A stretch of 64,000 nt of DNA, from NCBI RefSeq assembly GCF_009909195.1, contig NZ_JAAAMU010000003.1, forward strand, positions 496,001 through 560,000, in the 5' to 3' direction. The notes beneath the pieces were generated by a model. That model was not told the origin of the DNA, did not search any database, and worked only from the letters and a program-made list of their open reading frames with translations. This document shows, piece by piece, positions 33,744 to 41,720 of the stretch. Both the position numbers and the translations under genes were made by a program. Origin of the DNA: Paenibacillus sacheonensis (GTDB lineage Bacteria > Bacillota > Bacilli > Paenibacillales > Paenibacillaceae). Positions within the stretch are counted from its first letter, which is position 1. The number at the start of each line of letters is the position of its first letter.

Positions 33744-35265
33744 ACCGAGCATCGAGAATACATCGAACGTTGAGTACAAATCGAACGTCGAGAATAATGT
33801 GAGTGCCGAGAACGAATCGAGCGTCGAGAATAAAGCGAGTGCCGAGAATAAACCGAGCGTCGAGAATACATCGAACGTCGAGTACAAATCGAGCGTCGAG
33901 AATAAAGCGAGTGCCGAGTACAAATCGAGTGCGGAGAACGAACCGAGCGCCGAGAATACATGGGACGCTGAAACTAAACCAGTGGAAGTGATTATCGTGG
34001 GCGCGGGCAGCCGCAGCATGAATTACGCGAGCTATGCCCTAAGCCATCCGGATCAGATGCGGGTCGTCGGGGTGGTAGATCCGAATGCCGACCGGCGCGC
34101 GCATACGGCCGAACGTTATGGATTGGCGGCGGATATGACGTTCGCGAGCGTGGAGGAACTTGTCGCGCGGCCGCTGCTGGCGGATGCGGTGATCAACGGG
34201 ACTTTGGACGCGCAGCACGTGTCGACGAGCTTGCCGCTGCTGCGGAAAGGCTACGACCTGCTGCTCGAGAAGCCGATCGGGATCGCGGAGGACGAGGTGC
34301 TGGAGCTGTATCGCACGGCGCAGGCTTACGGCCGCAAGGTCATGGTCTGCCATGTGCTGCGGTATGCCCCGTTCTACGTGGAGCTGAAGCGGGCTCTGGA
34401 GGCAGGCACGATCGGAGACATCCTCCACATCCAGACCGAGGAAAACGTCGACTATCATCACATGGCCACGGCGTTCGTTCGCGGCAAATTCTCGAATATG
34501 GAGCGGGGAGGCTCGAGCTTCCTCATGCAAAAATGCTGCCATGACCTCGACCTCATCACCTGGTTTCAATCGAAGGTGCGGCCGGTCAAGGTGAGCAGCT
34601 ATGGCGGCCGCTCGTATTTCAGGGAGTCGCGGGCTCCTCAAGGTTCGGGAACCCGCTGCCTGACCGACTGCGCGATCGAAGAAAACTGCGTATACTCGGC
34701 GAAGAAGCTGTACGTGGACCATCCGCTCTGGCCCGTATACGTGTGGCCTCGTTATCTGGACGGCGTGCGGCTCGGCGACGAGGAGAAGCTGGAGAGCCTG
34801 CGCACGGATAACCCGTTCGGCCGCTGCGTCTGGCGATGCGATAACGACATCGCCGATCATCAGGCGGTCATGATGGAATTCGAGAACGGAAGCACCGCCG
34901 TTCACAATCTGGTCGGGGGGGCTGCGAAGGCCTGCCGCACCGTGCACATCACGGGAAGCAAAGGCGAGATCTACGGCGAGCTTGAGGAAGGGTTCTACGT
35001 GGTGCGCCGCCCGGATCTGCGGGAAGGCGGCGTATACAGCGAGCAGCGCGTCGATATTCCGGTCAGCCGCGACATGCATGGCGGCGGCGATCACCGGCTT
35101 GTAGAGGATTTCGTGCGGGTGGTGCGCGGAGACGCGTCCGCCCGATTCTCCACTTCCCTGGAGCAATCCATCGTCGGGCACCTCGTCGGCTTCAGGGCGG
35201 ATGCCTCCATGGTATCCGGGCAGTCGCTGCCGTTCGATTGGAGCGACGGAGTAACGCAGGGGTAG
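33709..35265 (+). CDS. Gfo/Idh/MocA dehydrogenase with a repeat-encoded N-terminal extension
   Basis: A 518-residue protein. The first 85 residues are about 14 hexapeptide repeats of the form E-(N/Y)-x-x-(S/N)-(V/A), charged and low in complexity. The enzyme proper starts around residue 86 (VEVIIVGAGSRSMNYAS), with EKP in LLLEKPIGI near 180. A Cys-containing block (TRCLTDCAIEENCVYSA) near 305 is typical of one Gfo/Idh subgroup. GGGGAGAGAG precedes the ATG, so the extension should be translated; a later GTG at about 33984 could give a normal-length enzyme but has no clear site. It probably oxidises a sugar released by the DUF4091 enzyme. Confidence 0.85.
   Translation: MKAENTSNVENKPSIENTSNVEYKSNVENNVSAENESSVENKASAENKPSVENTSNVEYKSSVENKASAEYKSSAENEPSAENTWDAETKPVEVIIVGAGSRSMNYASYALSHPDQMRVVGVVDPNADRRAHTAERYGLAADMTFASVEELVARPLLADAVINGTLDAQHVSTSLPLLRKGYDLLLEKPIGIAEDEVLELYRTAQAYGRKVMVCHVLRYAPFYVELKRALEAGTIGDILHIQTEENVDYHHMATAFVRGKFSNMERGGSSFLMQKCCHDLDLITWFQSKVRPVKVSSYGGRSYFRESRAPQGSGTRCLTDCAIEENCVYSAKKLYVDHPLWPVYVWPRYLDGVRLGDEEKLESLRTDNPFGRCVWRCDNDIADHQAVMMEFENGSTAVHNLVGGAAKACRTVHITGSKGEIYGELEEGFYVVRRPDLREGGVYSEQRVDIPVSRDMHGGGDHRLVEDFVRVVRGDASARFSTSLEQSIVGHLVGFRADASMVSGQSLPFDWSDGVTQG
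33718..33975 (+). repeat. 18-bp in-frame tandem repeat (VNTR-like)
   Basis: About 14 imperfect 18-bp units, each with a GAGAAT or GAGTAC core, encode the hexapeptide extension of the Gfo/Idh protein. Unit length is a multiple of three, so gain or loss of units keeps the frame; all other frames also stay open, producing long spurious ORFs on both strands. Confidence 0.85.
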
Positions 35266-35475
35266 TCGCGGAGAACGAAGAGAGACCATCGAGAGAAGCT
35301 TCGGGGGGAGTCGCGGGGAACGAAGAGGACCATCGGGCGAAGCTTCGCGCGACGAAGTAACGCAGAGGTAGTCGCGGGAGACGAAGAGGACCATCGGGCG
35401 AAGCTTCGCGCGACGAAGTAACGCAGGGGTAGTTGCGGGAGATGAAGAGAGACCATCAGGCGAAGCTTCGCGGAT
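35251..35475 (+). repeat. Tandem repeat duplicating the 3' end of the Gfo/Idh gene
   Basis: Four copies of a unit with a GTAGTCGCGG and GAAGCTTCG core; the AGTCGCGG points lie at 35264, 35309, 35370 and 35431 (spacing 45, 61, 61). The full unit includes GTAACGCAGGGGTAG, which in the first copy is the gene's last codons and stop. Thus the end of the coding sequence has been copied downstream. Confidence 0.8.
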
Positions 35476-35500
35476 GCCAGACAGCGCCGCGAAGCTTCGC
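35461..35500. other. Inverted repeat closing the tandem array
   Basis: CGAAGCTTCGCGG (35461-35473) and CCGCGAAGCTTCG (35488-35500) face each other across 14 bases. The palindromic GAAGCTTC core also occurs in each upstream repeat unit. Possible transcription end, though TCTTGGCGTTT is a poor T-tail. Confidence 0.5.
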
Positions 35501-35621
35501 TCTTGGCGTTTGCGGGGATAGAAGGACGCGATGGCATCAGGCAAGAAGGGCGAGAGGGGTTGCAGAATGTTGATGGAGGTTGCCGATGCATGCCATTATG
35601 TCCTGCTTGCTACCAGCACCG

Positions 35622-35832
35622 ACCCTAAACCTAAGCATCCTCCGGCTAACGATTGTATGGATCGCTAATCGGCTCAAAATGCCCGTTTTCTATCGCTAAC
35701 GTCTGCCAGGAGGCTTATTGTGCGATTTCCGCGAGTAAATCAGCCTCTATACGCCAAATAACGTCTGTCACAAACGTTAGCTTTTATTTAGCCGCGTTTT
35801 TGGAGAAATAGCGCCGCTGACAACCGTTAGGC
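35622..35832 (-). repeat. 211-bp dispersed repeat, copy B
   Basis: Reverse complement of copy A (22276-22486), same length, no gaps, about 79 percent identical by hand count. It lies between the duplicated gene-end repeats and the 52-bp array, in a stretch with no gene. Confidence 0.85.
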
Positions 35833-35880
35833 GTTGGTGCTGGCCCGAGTTTTAGTTAAACGATAGGTAGCTTGCGCCTA

Positions 35881-36172
35881 AGGCTCGAAAAGTTGCATTA
35901 GAGTCATCAATTGGGGCTAGCGGAGGTCCATGAGGCTCGAAAAGTTGCATTAGAGTCATCAATTAGGGCTAGCGGAGGTCCCTGAGGCTCGAAAAGTTGC
36001 ATCAGAGGCATAAATTAGGGCTAGCGGAGGTCCGTGAGTCTCGAAAAGTTGCATAAGAGTCATCAATTGGGGCTCGCGGAGGTCCGTGTGGCGCGAAAAG
36101 TTACATCAGAGGTATAAATTAGGGCTCGCGGAAGACCATGAGGCTCGAAAAGTTGCATCAAAGGCATAAATA
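35881..36172 (+). repeat. 52-bp tandem array, about 5.6 copies
   Basis: Units begin at 35881, 35933, 35985, 36037, 36089 and 36141, an exact 52-base period. Each reads AGGCTCGAAAAGTTGCAT, then an AGAG-CAT-AATT part, then GGGCTAGCGGAGGTCC. Copies differ at a few positions; the last is cut short next to a terminator. Units abut without unique spacers, so it is not a CRISPR array. Confidence 0.9.
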
Positions 36173-36180
36173 CAATCCAA

Positions 36181-36216
36181 AGAAACCCTCCGTCTTGTTA
36201 AAGACGGAGGGTTTCT
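36181..36216 (-). terminator. Strong hairpin terminator
   Basis: AGAAACCCTCCGTCTT (36181-36196) pairs perfectly with AAGACGGAGGGTTTCT (36201-36216). It sits after the minus-strand beta-helix gene and likely ends it; on that strand TTTCTTTGG follows. Confidence 0.75.
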
Positions 36217-36298
36217 CAATTATCCGAGGCTGCCGTTAGACAGCTTGTTCAGGAATCGCAACGAATCGAACGAACTCCATCGTCGTTCTCGCACGTCC

Positions 36299-39200
36299 TT
36301 ATTTGCCGGACTGGTCATGGGGAACGGTGACCACGCTCGTCACGACGGTCTCGTTGCCCGCGTTGTCGGTAGCCGTATAAGTGACGGTATAGCTGCGATC
36401 CTTCTCGGCGCGCAGACTGAACGACGCAGCGGAAGTACCGATTTGCGCTTGAATGTCGTCGGCGCCGGCGTTAGGGTCGCTGCAAGCGATGGAGGTCAGG
36501 ATGACCGACTTCACGCCGGACTCCGCATCGCTTGCGTTCACGGTGGCTTGGACGGGAACCATCTTATGGTTCGCCGGCCAAATCGACGTTTTGTCCAGCG
36601 TCACCGTCAGCGTCGGAGCTGTCCGGTCAACGCCGGCGCCGATGGATTTGACGGCTTCCGCATTGCCCGCTTTATCGACGGAACGATATTGGACCGTTGG
36701 ATTGCCGCCTTGCCCGAGCGAGATAAGACCGGTATAGGCGGTCCAGTCCCCGCTGTCTCCGATTCGATATTCGGTTCTCGCGATGCCGGACAGATTGTCG
36801 GCCGCCAAGAGGGCAACCGCGGCTGGCGTGCCGTCTACGGCTTCGGCGATCGTGGAAGGAGGCGTCAAGTCCGCAAGGAACGATACGTTCGCTTCTTTCG
36901 TTACGCCCCCGAGCGTAACGGTGGCATGGACCGAAGTGATGCCTTCTCCGGCTGCGGTTACGATGCCATGGCCATCGACGTTCGCGACCGCGGGATTGTC
37001 GCTATCGTATACGATCGTCGCTTGGCTCAAATCCGCTGGATTCCCGTCGGTTCCCAAGCCCGTCATCGTTAGTGCCGCCGAGGATCCGGCTCCCAGGTAC
37101 ATGCTGTCCGCCGTCATCGCAACGGAAGAAAGCACTTCTTCCACTTGCACGTTCAGTTCCGAGATGACCGCCTTGACCGGAGGCTTGCCGCTTCCCGAGA
37201 ACATCCCGATCCCGACCAGGAAGTCGGTTCCCTCGAATTCCACGTTCGCGGAACCGATGGACTGCCACCCCGCGTCTTTAAAGTAGTAGCCCGTGACCGT
37301 ATTGCCTTCCTTGACCAGCTTCATCCGGAACGGGGCGTTGATGCTTTTGCCCGCGTAGTCCAGGAGCAGCCCGGTCGCCGAACCCCAGTATTGCTGCTGG
37401 GCAGGAGGCTTCTGCGCGTCCGAGATGCTCTCGTCATTGCGGAATACGTACCGGAGCACCTTGCCGGTGCCGTCCGTTCGGAACTGAACATGCTTCGAGT
37501 CCGCCGTATCCTTGGCGCGAATCATCAAGCCGACCGATGCCGGATCCGGAAAATCGAAGGAGTCGATGGTCGCCGTCAGCGTGACTTTAATATTAGGATC
37601 GGATAAATGAACGCCCTTGCTCAGGTAGACGAAATCATCCGATTTGTCCCAAACATTGTCCCCGACGCCTACGAGCGAATAACTGCCGTCGGCACCGACC
37701 GTGACGAAGCCCTTGCTGTGGGGGCCGTATTGCTTAACCGTCCAGCCTGTCGCTCCGGTATCCGTGCCGCCGTCAGGGAAGACAGTCAAGGTCTGAGCGG
37801 CTGCTTTGGTAATCCCGTCCAACGAGACCGTCGCGGACAGGGTGACTTGACCTTCCGACAGGGCCGTCACCGAGGCGGCGCCGTTGCTTACGCCATTAAT
37901 GCGGAGGACCTGGGGGTCGCTGGAAACCACCTGAACGTCGGCTGCGGAGAGATCCGCCGGCAAGCCGTTCTGCAGCGATCCGGCCAGACTCAGCGTTTCT
38001 TCCTGCCCGACCGTGAACAGATTCGTCGGCGACGCGAACTGCACGTCCTTCAGGAGGCTTTGGCTCACGCCCGAATCGAACGGCGTGTTTTCGATCAGAC
38101 CGGTATCGTCCGCGTAAGAAATGCCCGTTGCCGATCCGGGCTTATAGATGCGCACCCTGGCATCCGTATTCGTTGGCCCCGTTCGGAACGTGATTTCTTT
38201 GCGAACGAACTGCGTATCCTTGGACGTGATATCGATCGCGGTGCCGCCGTAATTGAATACGCCGAGAACGATGGATTCGCCGGGCTCGTTGTACACCCAG
38301 GCCACGAATTTATAGTCGGTGTCCGGCTTGAGCCCGGTGATTTTCTGCTCCACGCCGGCCCCGCCGGGGCCCAGCTTCAGACGGAATTGCCTTCCTCTTA
38401 CCTGCCAGTCCGGAGATGCGGGGACTTGCTGAACGTCGGTGGTGCCGTTCGTCGTCCATTTCAGCCAGTTGTCCGTATTTCCATAGAAGCCGCTGTTCTT
38501 GATCAGGTTCATATAGGCCGTATCGACGGGAACGTAGGACGCGCTCGGAGGATTGACGAAATCCGGGCCTGCCGTCCAAGCGGTGCCGCCGAATTCATAA
38601 GCGCCCGCATCCGGGGCCGGACCTGCGTAACCGTCCGTGATTCCTTTAATGACCGCTCCCGCGTTGATCGCCGTCGAACCGGAAGCCAGCCGGAAGTCGT
38701 TCGAAGCGGGATTAACGAAGTTTACGCCGATGCTCGACGTCGTGTTGAACCCGTTCGCCGTGTCCGCCGTCAAGGAGACGCCGTTCGTGAAGATGTTATT
38801 GAACACCCGCGATCCGAACAGCTCTTGATTATAAGGCGGGGACCCCCAATATCCGACGCTGTTCGTCGTATTGTTCACGACCGTATTATTGTAGATGAGT
38901 CTGTAATTGCCCGGCGTATTGAGCTGAATGCCCACGTCGTTATTGTAGATGACGTTATGGTGCGCCACGACGTTGTTCGCGTAATTATCGAAGTAGAGGC
39001 CGACGCTCATATCCGAGCCCTTGCTGTCGTGAATCAGATTATGGTGAATGTTGCTGTTGCCCATATCGAGGCCCCAGCTATAGAGCAGCGCGCCGTCGCG
39101 GGAGAGCCACATGCCTTTCGAGATGTCGTTATACGAAATCTCTCCGCTGCCCGATCTCCAATAGATATTGAATCTGCCGGAATCCCGAATTTCGTTGCGG

Positions 39201-40411
39201 CTGATCAGGTTGCCGGTCCCGCTCGAAAGCTTGACCAAGGGATCGTAGGAGGCCATGTAGCTGCCGTCATGAATGACGTTGTTCACGATGCGGTTGCCGC
39301 TGCCCTCGATATTGATCAACGTGCCCGAGGAATAGGCGATCGTGCTGTTCTTGATTTCGTTGTTGTCGCCAACGATGCTGAGTCCGCCATTAAGCTGATC
39401 GGGGTTCGTCGTATTCTGCGAAAAGTTGGAGAAGTATACATAGTCCGCCTGAATGCCGTCCAGGACGTTATTGCTCGAACCGTTCATCGTAATGTTGGCG
39501 GCGAAGGTATGGACCCCCTTCACGACAATGTTCGATTTTCCGTTCAAGTTAAAGGCCGTCATGCGCTTCTTGACCTCGACGTTGGCGGGAACCCCGCCGT
39601 CCGGCGCCCACAAGTACACTTTCTTCGCTGCCTCGTCCACATACCACTCGTTAGGCGCGTCCAATGCGCCCAGAATGCCGCTGAGGAAATACGTGCTGCC
39701 GAGGCGGGGATAAAGCTCCGCATAATCGCCCGTAATCGGTTCGTATGTGAGGGTATGGGTCGTGCTGTTATAGCCCGCAACCTTGCTGGTCATGCCCTGG
39801 TAGGCGTTCCCGCCTCTCTCCCACACCAAGGCGTTCTTCCAAAAGTCGGCGGGCTGCGTCAGGGCGGAATCCACGATGGACGTTGCCGATCCGGCATCCG
39901 CGGTAGCTACGCCCGCTTTCAGCCCCGGCAGCGTGTAGGCGCCTATATTCGGCCAGCGCGCTTCCCAGAGAGGGGCAACGGCGGCGCCGTTAGTAACGAA
40001 CAGCTGGTTTTCTTTGCCGAGACTCCAAGCCAAATCGGTTTTGTAGATATTGCCTACATGCTGCGTCCAGCCGCCGATAGGTTCGGTACCGCTTACGATA
40101 ACATCCGCGCCGGGAGCCGTCCGAAAGGTGATGGGCAGGCCGCTGCTGCCGGACGCAGCGGGAGTAACCGTCTCCCGGTATGTACCCGACGCGATGATGC
40201 ACGTATCCCCGGCCTTCATGAGTTGGGCGCATTTATTGATGGTCTTGAAGGGGGCCGCCTCTGAATCCCCTGCTGCGGAGTCGTTTCCGTTCGGAGCCAC
40301 GTAGTAGGTCGTTTGGGCTGCGAATACGCTGGCCGCGGGCAGCAAATCGCCGATGAAGCCAAGCGTCAACGTTAACGCCAAGCCTATACCCAGCTTCGTT
40401 TTTCTTCTCAT
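36299..40411 (-). CDS. Secreted multidomain right-handed beta-helix protein
   Basis: A 1370-residue exported protein. Signal peptide 1-32 (ends SVFAA). Residues 36-620 form a DUF1565/parallel beta-helix with TYYVAPNGNDSAAG at the start and many N-x-I/V turns, as in polysaccharide lyases and epimerases. Residues about 632-775 look like a CBM4/9-type jelly roll (NLIKNSGFYGNTDNW), 788-880 and 1095-1185 like bacterial Ig folds, 889-1085 like a ConA/DUF1349 sandwich. The end has OmpL47-like (TEYRIGDSGDWTAYTG) and WPANHKM-type domains. No anchor is present, so it is released. GAGGAGG precedes the ATG. Likely cuts or binds polysaccharide; lyase activity is inference. A related protein begins at 63543. 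Confidence 0.88.
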   Translation of the reverse strand: MRRKTKLGIGLALTLTLGFIGDLLPAASVFAAQTTYYVAPNGNDSAAGDSEAAPFKTINKCAQLMKAGDTCIIASGTYRETVTPAASGSSGLPITFRTAPGADVIVSGTEPIGGWTQHVGNIYKTDLAWSLGKENQLFVTNGAAVAPLWEARWPNIGAYTLPGLKAGVATADAGSATSIVDSALTQPADFWKNALVWERGGNAYQGMTSKVAGYNSTTHTLTYEPITGDYAELYPRLGSTYFLSGILGALDAPNEWYVDEAAKKVYLWAPDGGVPANVEVKKRMTAFNLNGKSNIVVKGVHTFAANITMNGSSNNVLDGIQADYVYFSNFSQNTTNPDQLNGGLSIVGDNNEIKNSTIAYSSGTLINIEGSGNRIVNNVIHDGSYMASYDPLVKLSSGTGNLISRNEIRDSGRFNIYWRSGSGEISYNDISKGMWLSRDGALLYSWGLDMGNSNIHHNLIHDSKGSDMSVGLYFDNYANNVVAHHNVIYNNDVGIQLNTPGNYRLIYNNTVVNNTTNSVGYWGSPPYNQELFGSRVFNNIFTNGVSLTADTANGFNTTSSIGVNFVNPASNDFRLASGSTAINAGAVIKGITDGYAGPAPDAGAYEFGGTAWTAGPDFVNPPSASYVPVDTAYMNLIKNSGFYGNTDNWLKWTTNGTTDVQQVPASPDWQVRGRQFRLKLGPGGAGVEQKITGLKPDTDYKFVAWVYNEPGESIVLGVFNYGGTAIDITSKDTQFVRKEITFRTGPTNTDARVRIYKPGSATGISYADDTGLIENTPFDSGVSQSLLKDVQFASPTNLFTVGQEETLSLAGSLQNGLPADLSAADVQVVSSDPQVLRINGVSNGAASVTALSEGQVTLSATVSLDGITKAAAQTLTVFPDGGTDTGATGWTVKQYGPHSKGFVTVGADGSYSLVGVGDNVWDKSDDFVYLSKGVHLSDPNIKVTLTATIDSFDFPDPASVGLMIRAKDTADSKHVQFRTDGTGKVLRYVFRNDESISDAQKPPAQQQYWGSATGLLLDYAGKSINAPFRMKLVKEGNTVTGYYFKDAGWQSIGSANVEFEGTDFLVGIGMFSGSGKPPVKAVISELNVQVEEVLSSVAMTADSMYLGAGSSAALTMTGLGTDGNPADLSQATIVYDSDNPAVANVDGHGIVTAAGEGITSVHATVTLGGVTKEANVSFLADLTPPSTIAEAVDGTPAAVALLAADNLSGIARTEYRIGDSGDWTAYTGLISLGQGGNPTVQYRSVDKAGNAEAVKSIGAGVDRTAPTLTVTLDKTSIWPANHKMVPVQATVNASDAESGVKSVILTSIACSDPNAGADDIQAQIGTSAASFSLRAEKDRSYTVTYTATDNAGNETVVTSVVTVPHDQSGK

Positions 40412-40483
40412 TACGCAATGCCTCCTCGATAAGTTGTATGGACATTATCCATACTTCTAACTTATCAATTCGCCCGATAATAG

Positions 40484-40504
40484 AAAGTCCAATATCCGCA
40501 CTTT
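40484..40504 (-). promoter_or_regulatory. AAAGTGC-N7-GCACTTT-type site upstream of beta-helix gene
   Basis: On the plus strand AAAGTCC, 7 bases, GCACTTT; one mismatch to the palindrome. It lies 73 bp upstream of the minus-strand start at 40411. Confidence 0.55.
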
Positions 40505-40624
40505 ACTCTTGGATCATGCTGCATAATCTATACTTTTGTGAACCGCGGAATTTGGCGAGCGCGATCGTCTTGAACACAGGATGCATACGCGGAATTTCGA
40601 AGCCTCCCGTACCGTTAGTTGAGA

Positions 40625-40645
40625 AAAGTGCAGATCTGGCACTTC
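40625..40645 (+). promoter_or_regulatory. AAAGTGC-N7-GCACTTT-type site upstream of the catabolic operon
   Basis: AAAGTGC, AGATCTG, GCACTTC, one mismatch. It lies 150 bp before the first gene of the operon (40796) and in the same divergent gap as the site at 40484. A short T-run follows (CTTTTTAC), so a terminator role is an alternative. The rest of 40412-40795 shows no gene. Confidence 0.55.
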
Positions 40646-40795
40646 TTTTTACTTGAAGGCCTTGTTAAGGTTAAGGCACCGGCAAGCGGCCAGCTGCAAG
40701 GGCACGGCGGAATTGAGGCAGCGGCGTTTGTTTCCGCCTTGGCTGAGGCGGCCGGCCGCCAACCCAGCGAAGAGCGATGAATAGGAGGCAAAAGC

Positions 40796-41719
40796 ATGCA
40801 AGCGCTGCGAATCGGAATCGTAGATCTGGACACGTCGCATCCGAACGGTTGGGTGCCGATCATCAAGGAATTAGGCCATCGGGTGGTGGCGGTGTTCGAC
40901 GGGGGAACCGTTCATGAAGAAGGGTATGCCTCCCGGTTCGCCGAGAAGCACGATATCGGCGTGGTGTGCGAATCGTTGGAAGAGATGGCACGGCTCGTAG
41001 ACGCGGCAATTATCCATAGCGTGAATTGGGACCTGCATGTCGAGCGCGCCCGTCCGTTCGTCGAGGCGGGCAAAGCCGTAATGATCGATAAACCGATGGC
41101 GGGCAGCATGCACGACATCCGGCAGCTCCTGGAGTGGGAACGCGGCGGCGCCCGCATTACGGGAGGCTCTTCGTTAAGCGTCTGCGAGGAGGCCGTCGAA
41201 TGGCATCGGCAGCATGATCCGAACGACCCGATCGTGACCGTGCTGGCGGGCTGCTCCGTGGATGAATTCAATTACGGCATCCATGCGTTCTACTTCCTGC
41301 AGGCGATCATGGGGCCGGGAATCGAAAGCGTACGATCCGCGGGCGCGCATCTGCAGCATCAGATCGAACTTCGATGGCAGGACGGGCGCAAAGGATTCCT
41401 AAGCGTCGGGGCTACGCAGGGATACTTGCCCTTCTATGCGACGATCGTGACCGGGCATACGGTGAAGCATCTGCAAGTGGACAGCAGCCGATTATATCGT
41501 GCTTTCTTGAAAGCCAGCCTGCCCTACTTGGCTGGGGACGCGGAGCCCGCCGTTGCGCTAAGCCGGCTGCTGGAGGCGGAGCTCGCCGCGGCGGCCGCGA
41601 GAAAATCCATGTCGCTGGGCGGGCTGCAGGTCGCCTTAACGGAACTATCGGACGAAGATCAAGGTTACGACGGGGCGGCTTTCGCTGCGCAATACCGAAT
41701 GAAAGCGAAGGGACAATAA
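40796..41719 (+). CDS. Gfo/Idh/MocA family oxidoreductase
   Basis: A 307-residue NAD(P)-dependent dehydrogenase. The dinucleotide fold opens ALRIGIVDLDTSHPNGWVP, and the usual EKP motif appears as IDKPMAGSMHD near residue 101. The C-terminal sheet domain contains INYGIHAFYFLQ-like sequence near residue 162. AGGAGG precedes the ATG. First gene of a tightly packed six-gene operon; the next gene starts one base after its stop. It likely oxidises a sugar or inositol-type alcohol at the entry of the pathway. Confidence 0.88.
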   Translation: MQALRIGIVDLDTSHPNGWVPIIKELGHRVVAVFDGGTVHEEGYASRFAEKHDIGVVCESLEEMARLVDAAIIHSVNWDLHVERARPFVEAGKAVMIDKPMAGSMHDIRQLLEWERGGARITGGSSLSVCEEAVEWHRQHDPNDPIVTVLAGCSVDEFNYGIHAFYFLQAIMGPGIESVRSAGAHLQHQIELRWQDGRKGFLSVGATQGYLPFYATIVTGHTVKHLQVDSSRLYRAFLKASLPYLAGDAEPAVALSRLLEAELAAAAARKSMSLGGLQVALTELSDEDQGYDGAAFAAQYRMKAKGQ

Positions 41720-41720
41720 A

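Noticed and set aside
33500-33961. Arg/Ser/Tyr repeat protein on the minus strand
   Set aside because: Product of the 18-bp repeat read backwards; no ribosome binding site.
32007-34019. 670-residue minus-strand frame opposite the DUF4091 and Gfo/Idh genes
   Set aside because: Shadow frame lengthened by the 18-bp repeats, which are open in all frames.
35091-35591. Minus-strand 166-residue frame over the 61-bp repeats
   Set aside because: Repeat-driven open frame without initiation signals.
35881-36172. CRISPR array
   Set aside because: Units abut without unique spacers and the whole 52-bp period is conserved; no cas genes nearby.
37607-40264. 885-residue plus-strand open frame opposite the beta-helix gene
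   Set aside because: No initiation site or domain; the minus-strand frame has a signal peptide and recognisable domains.
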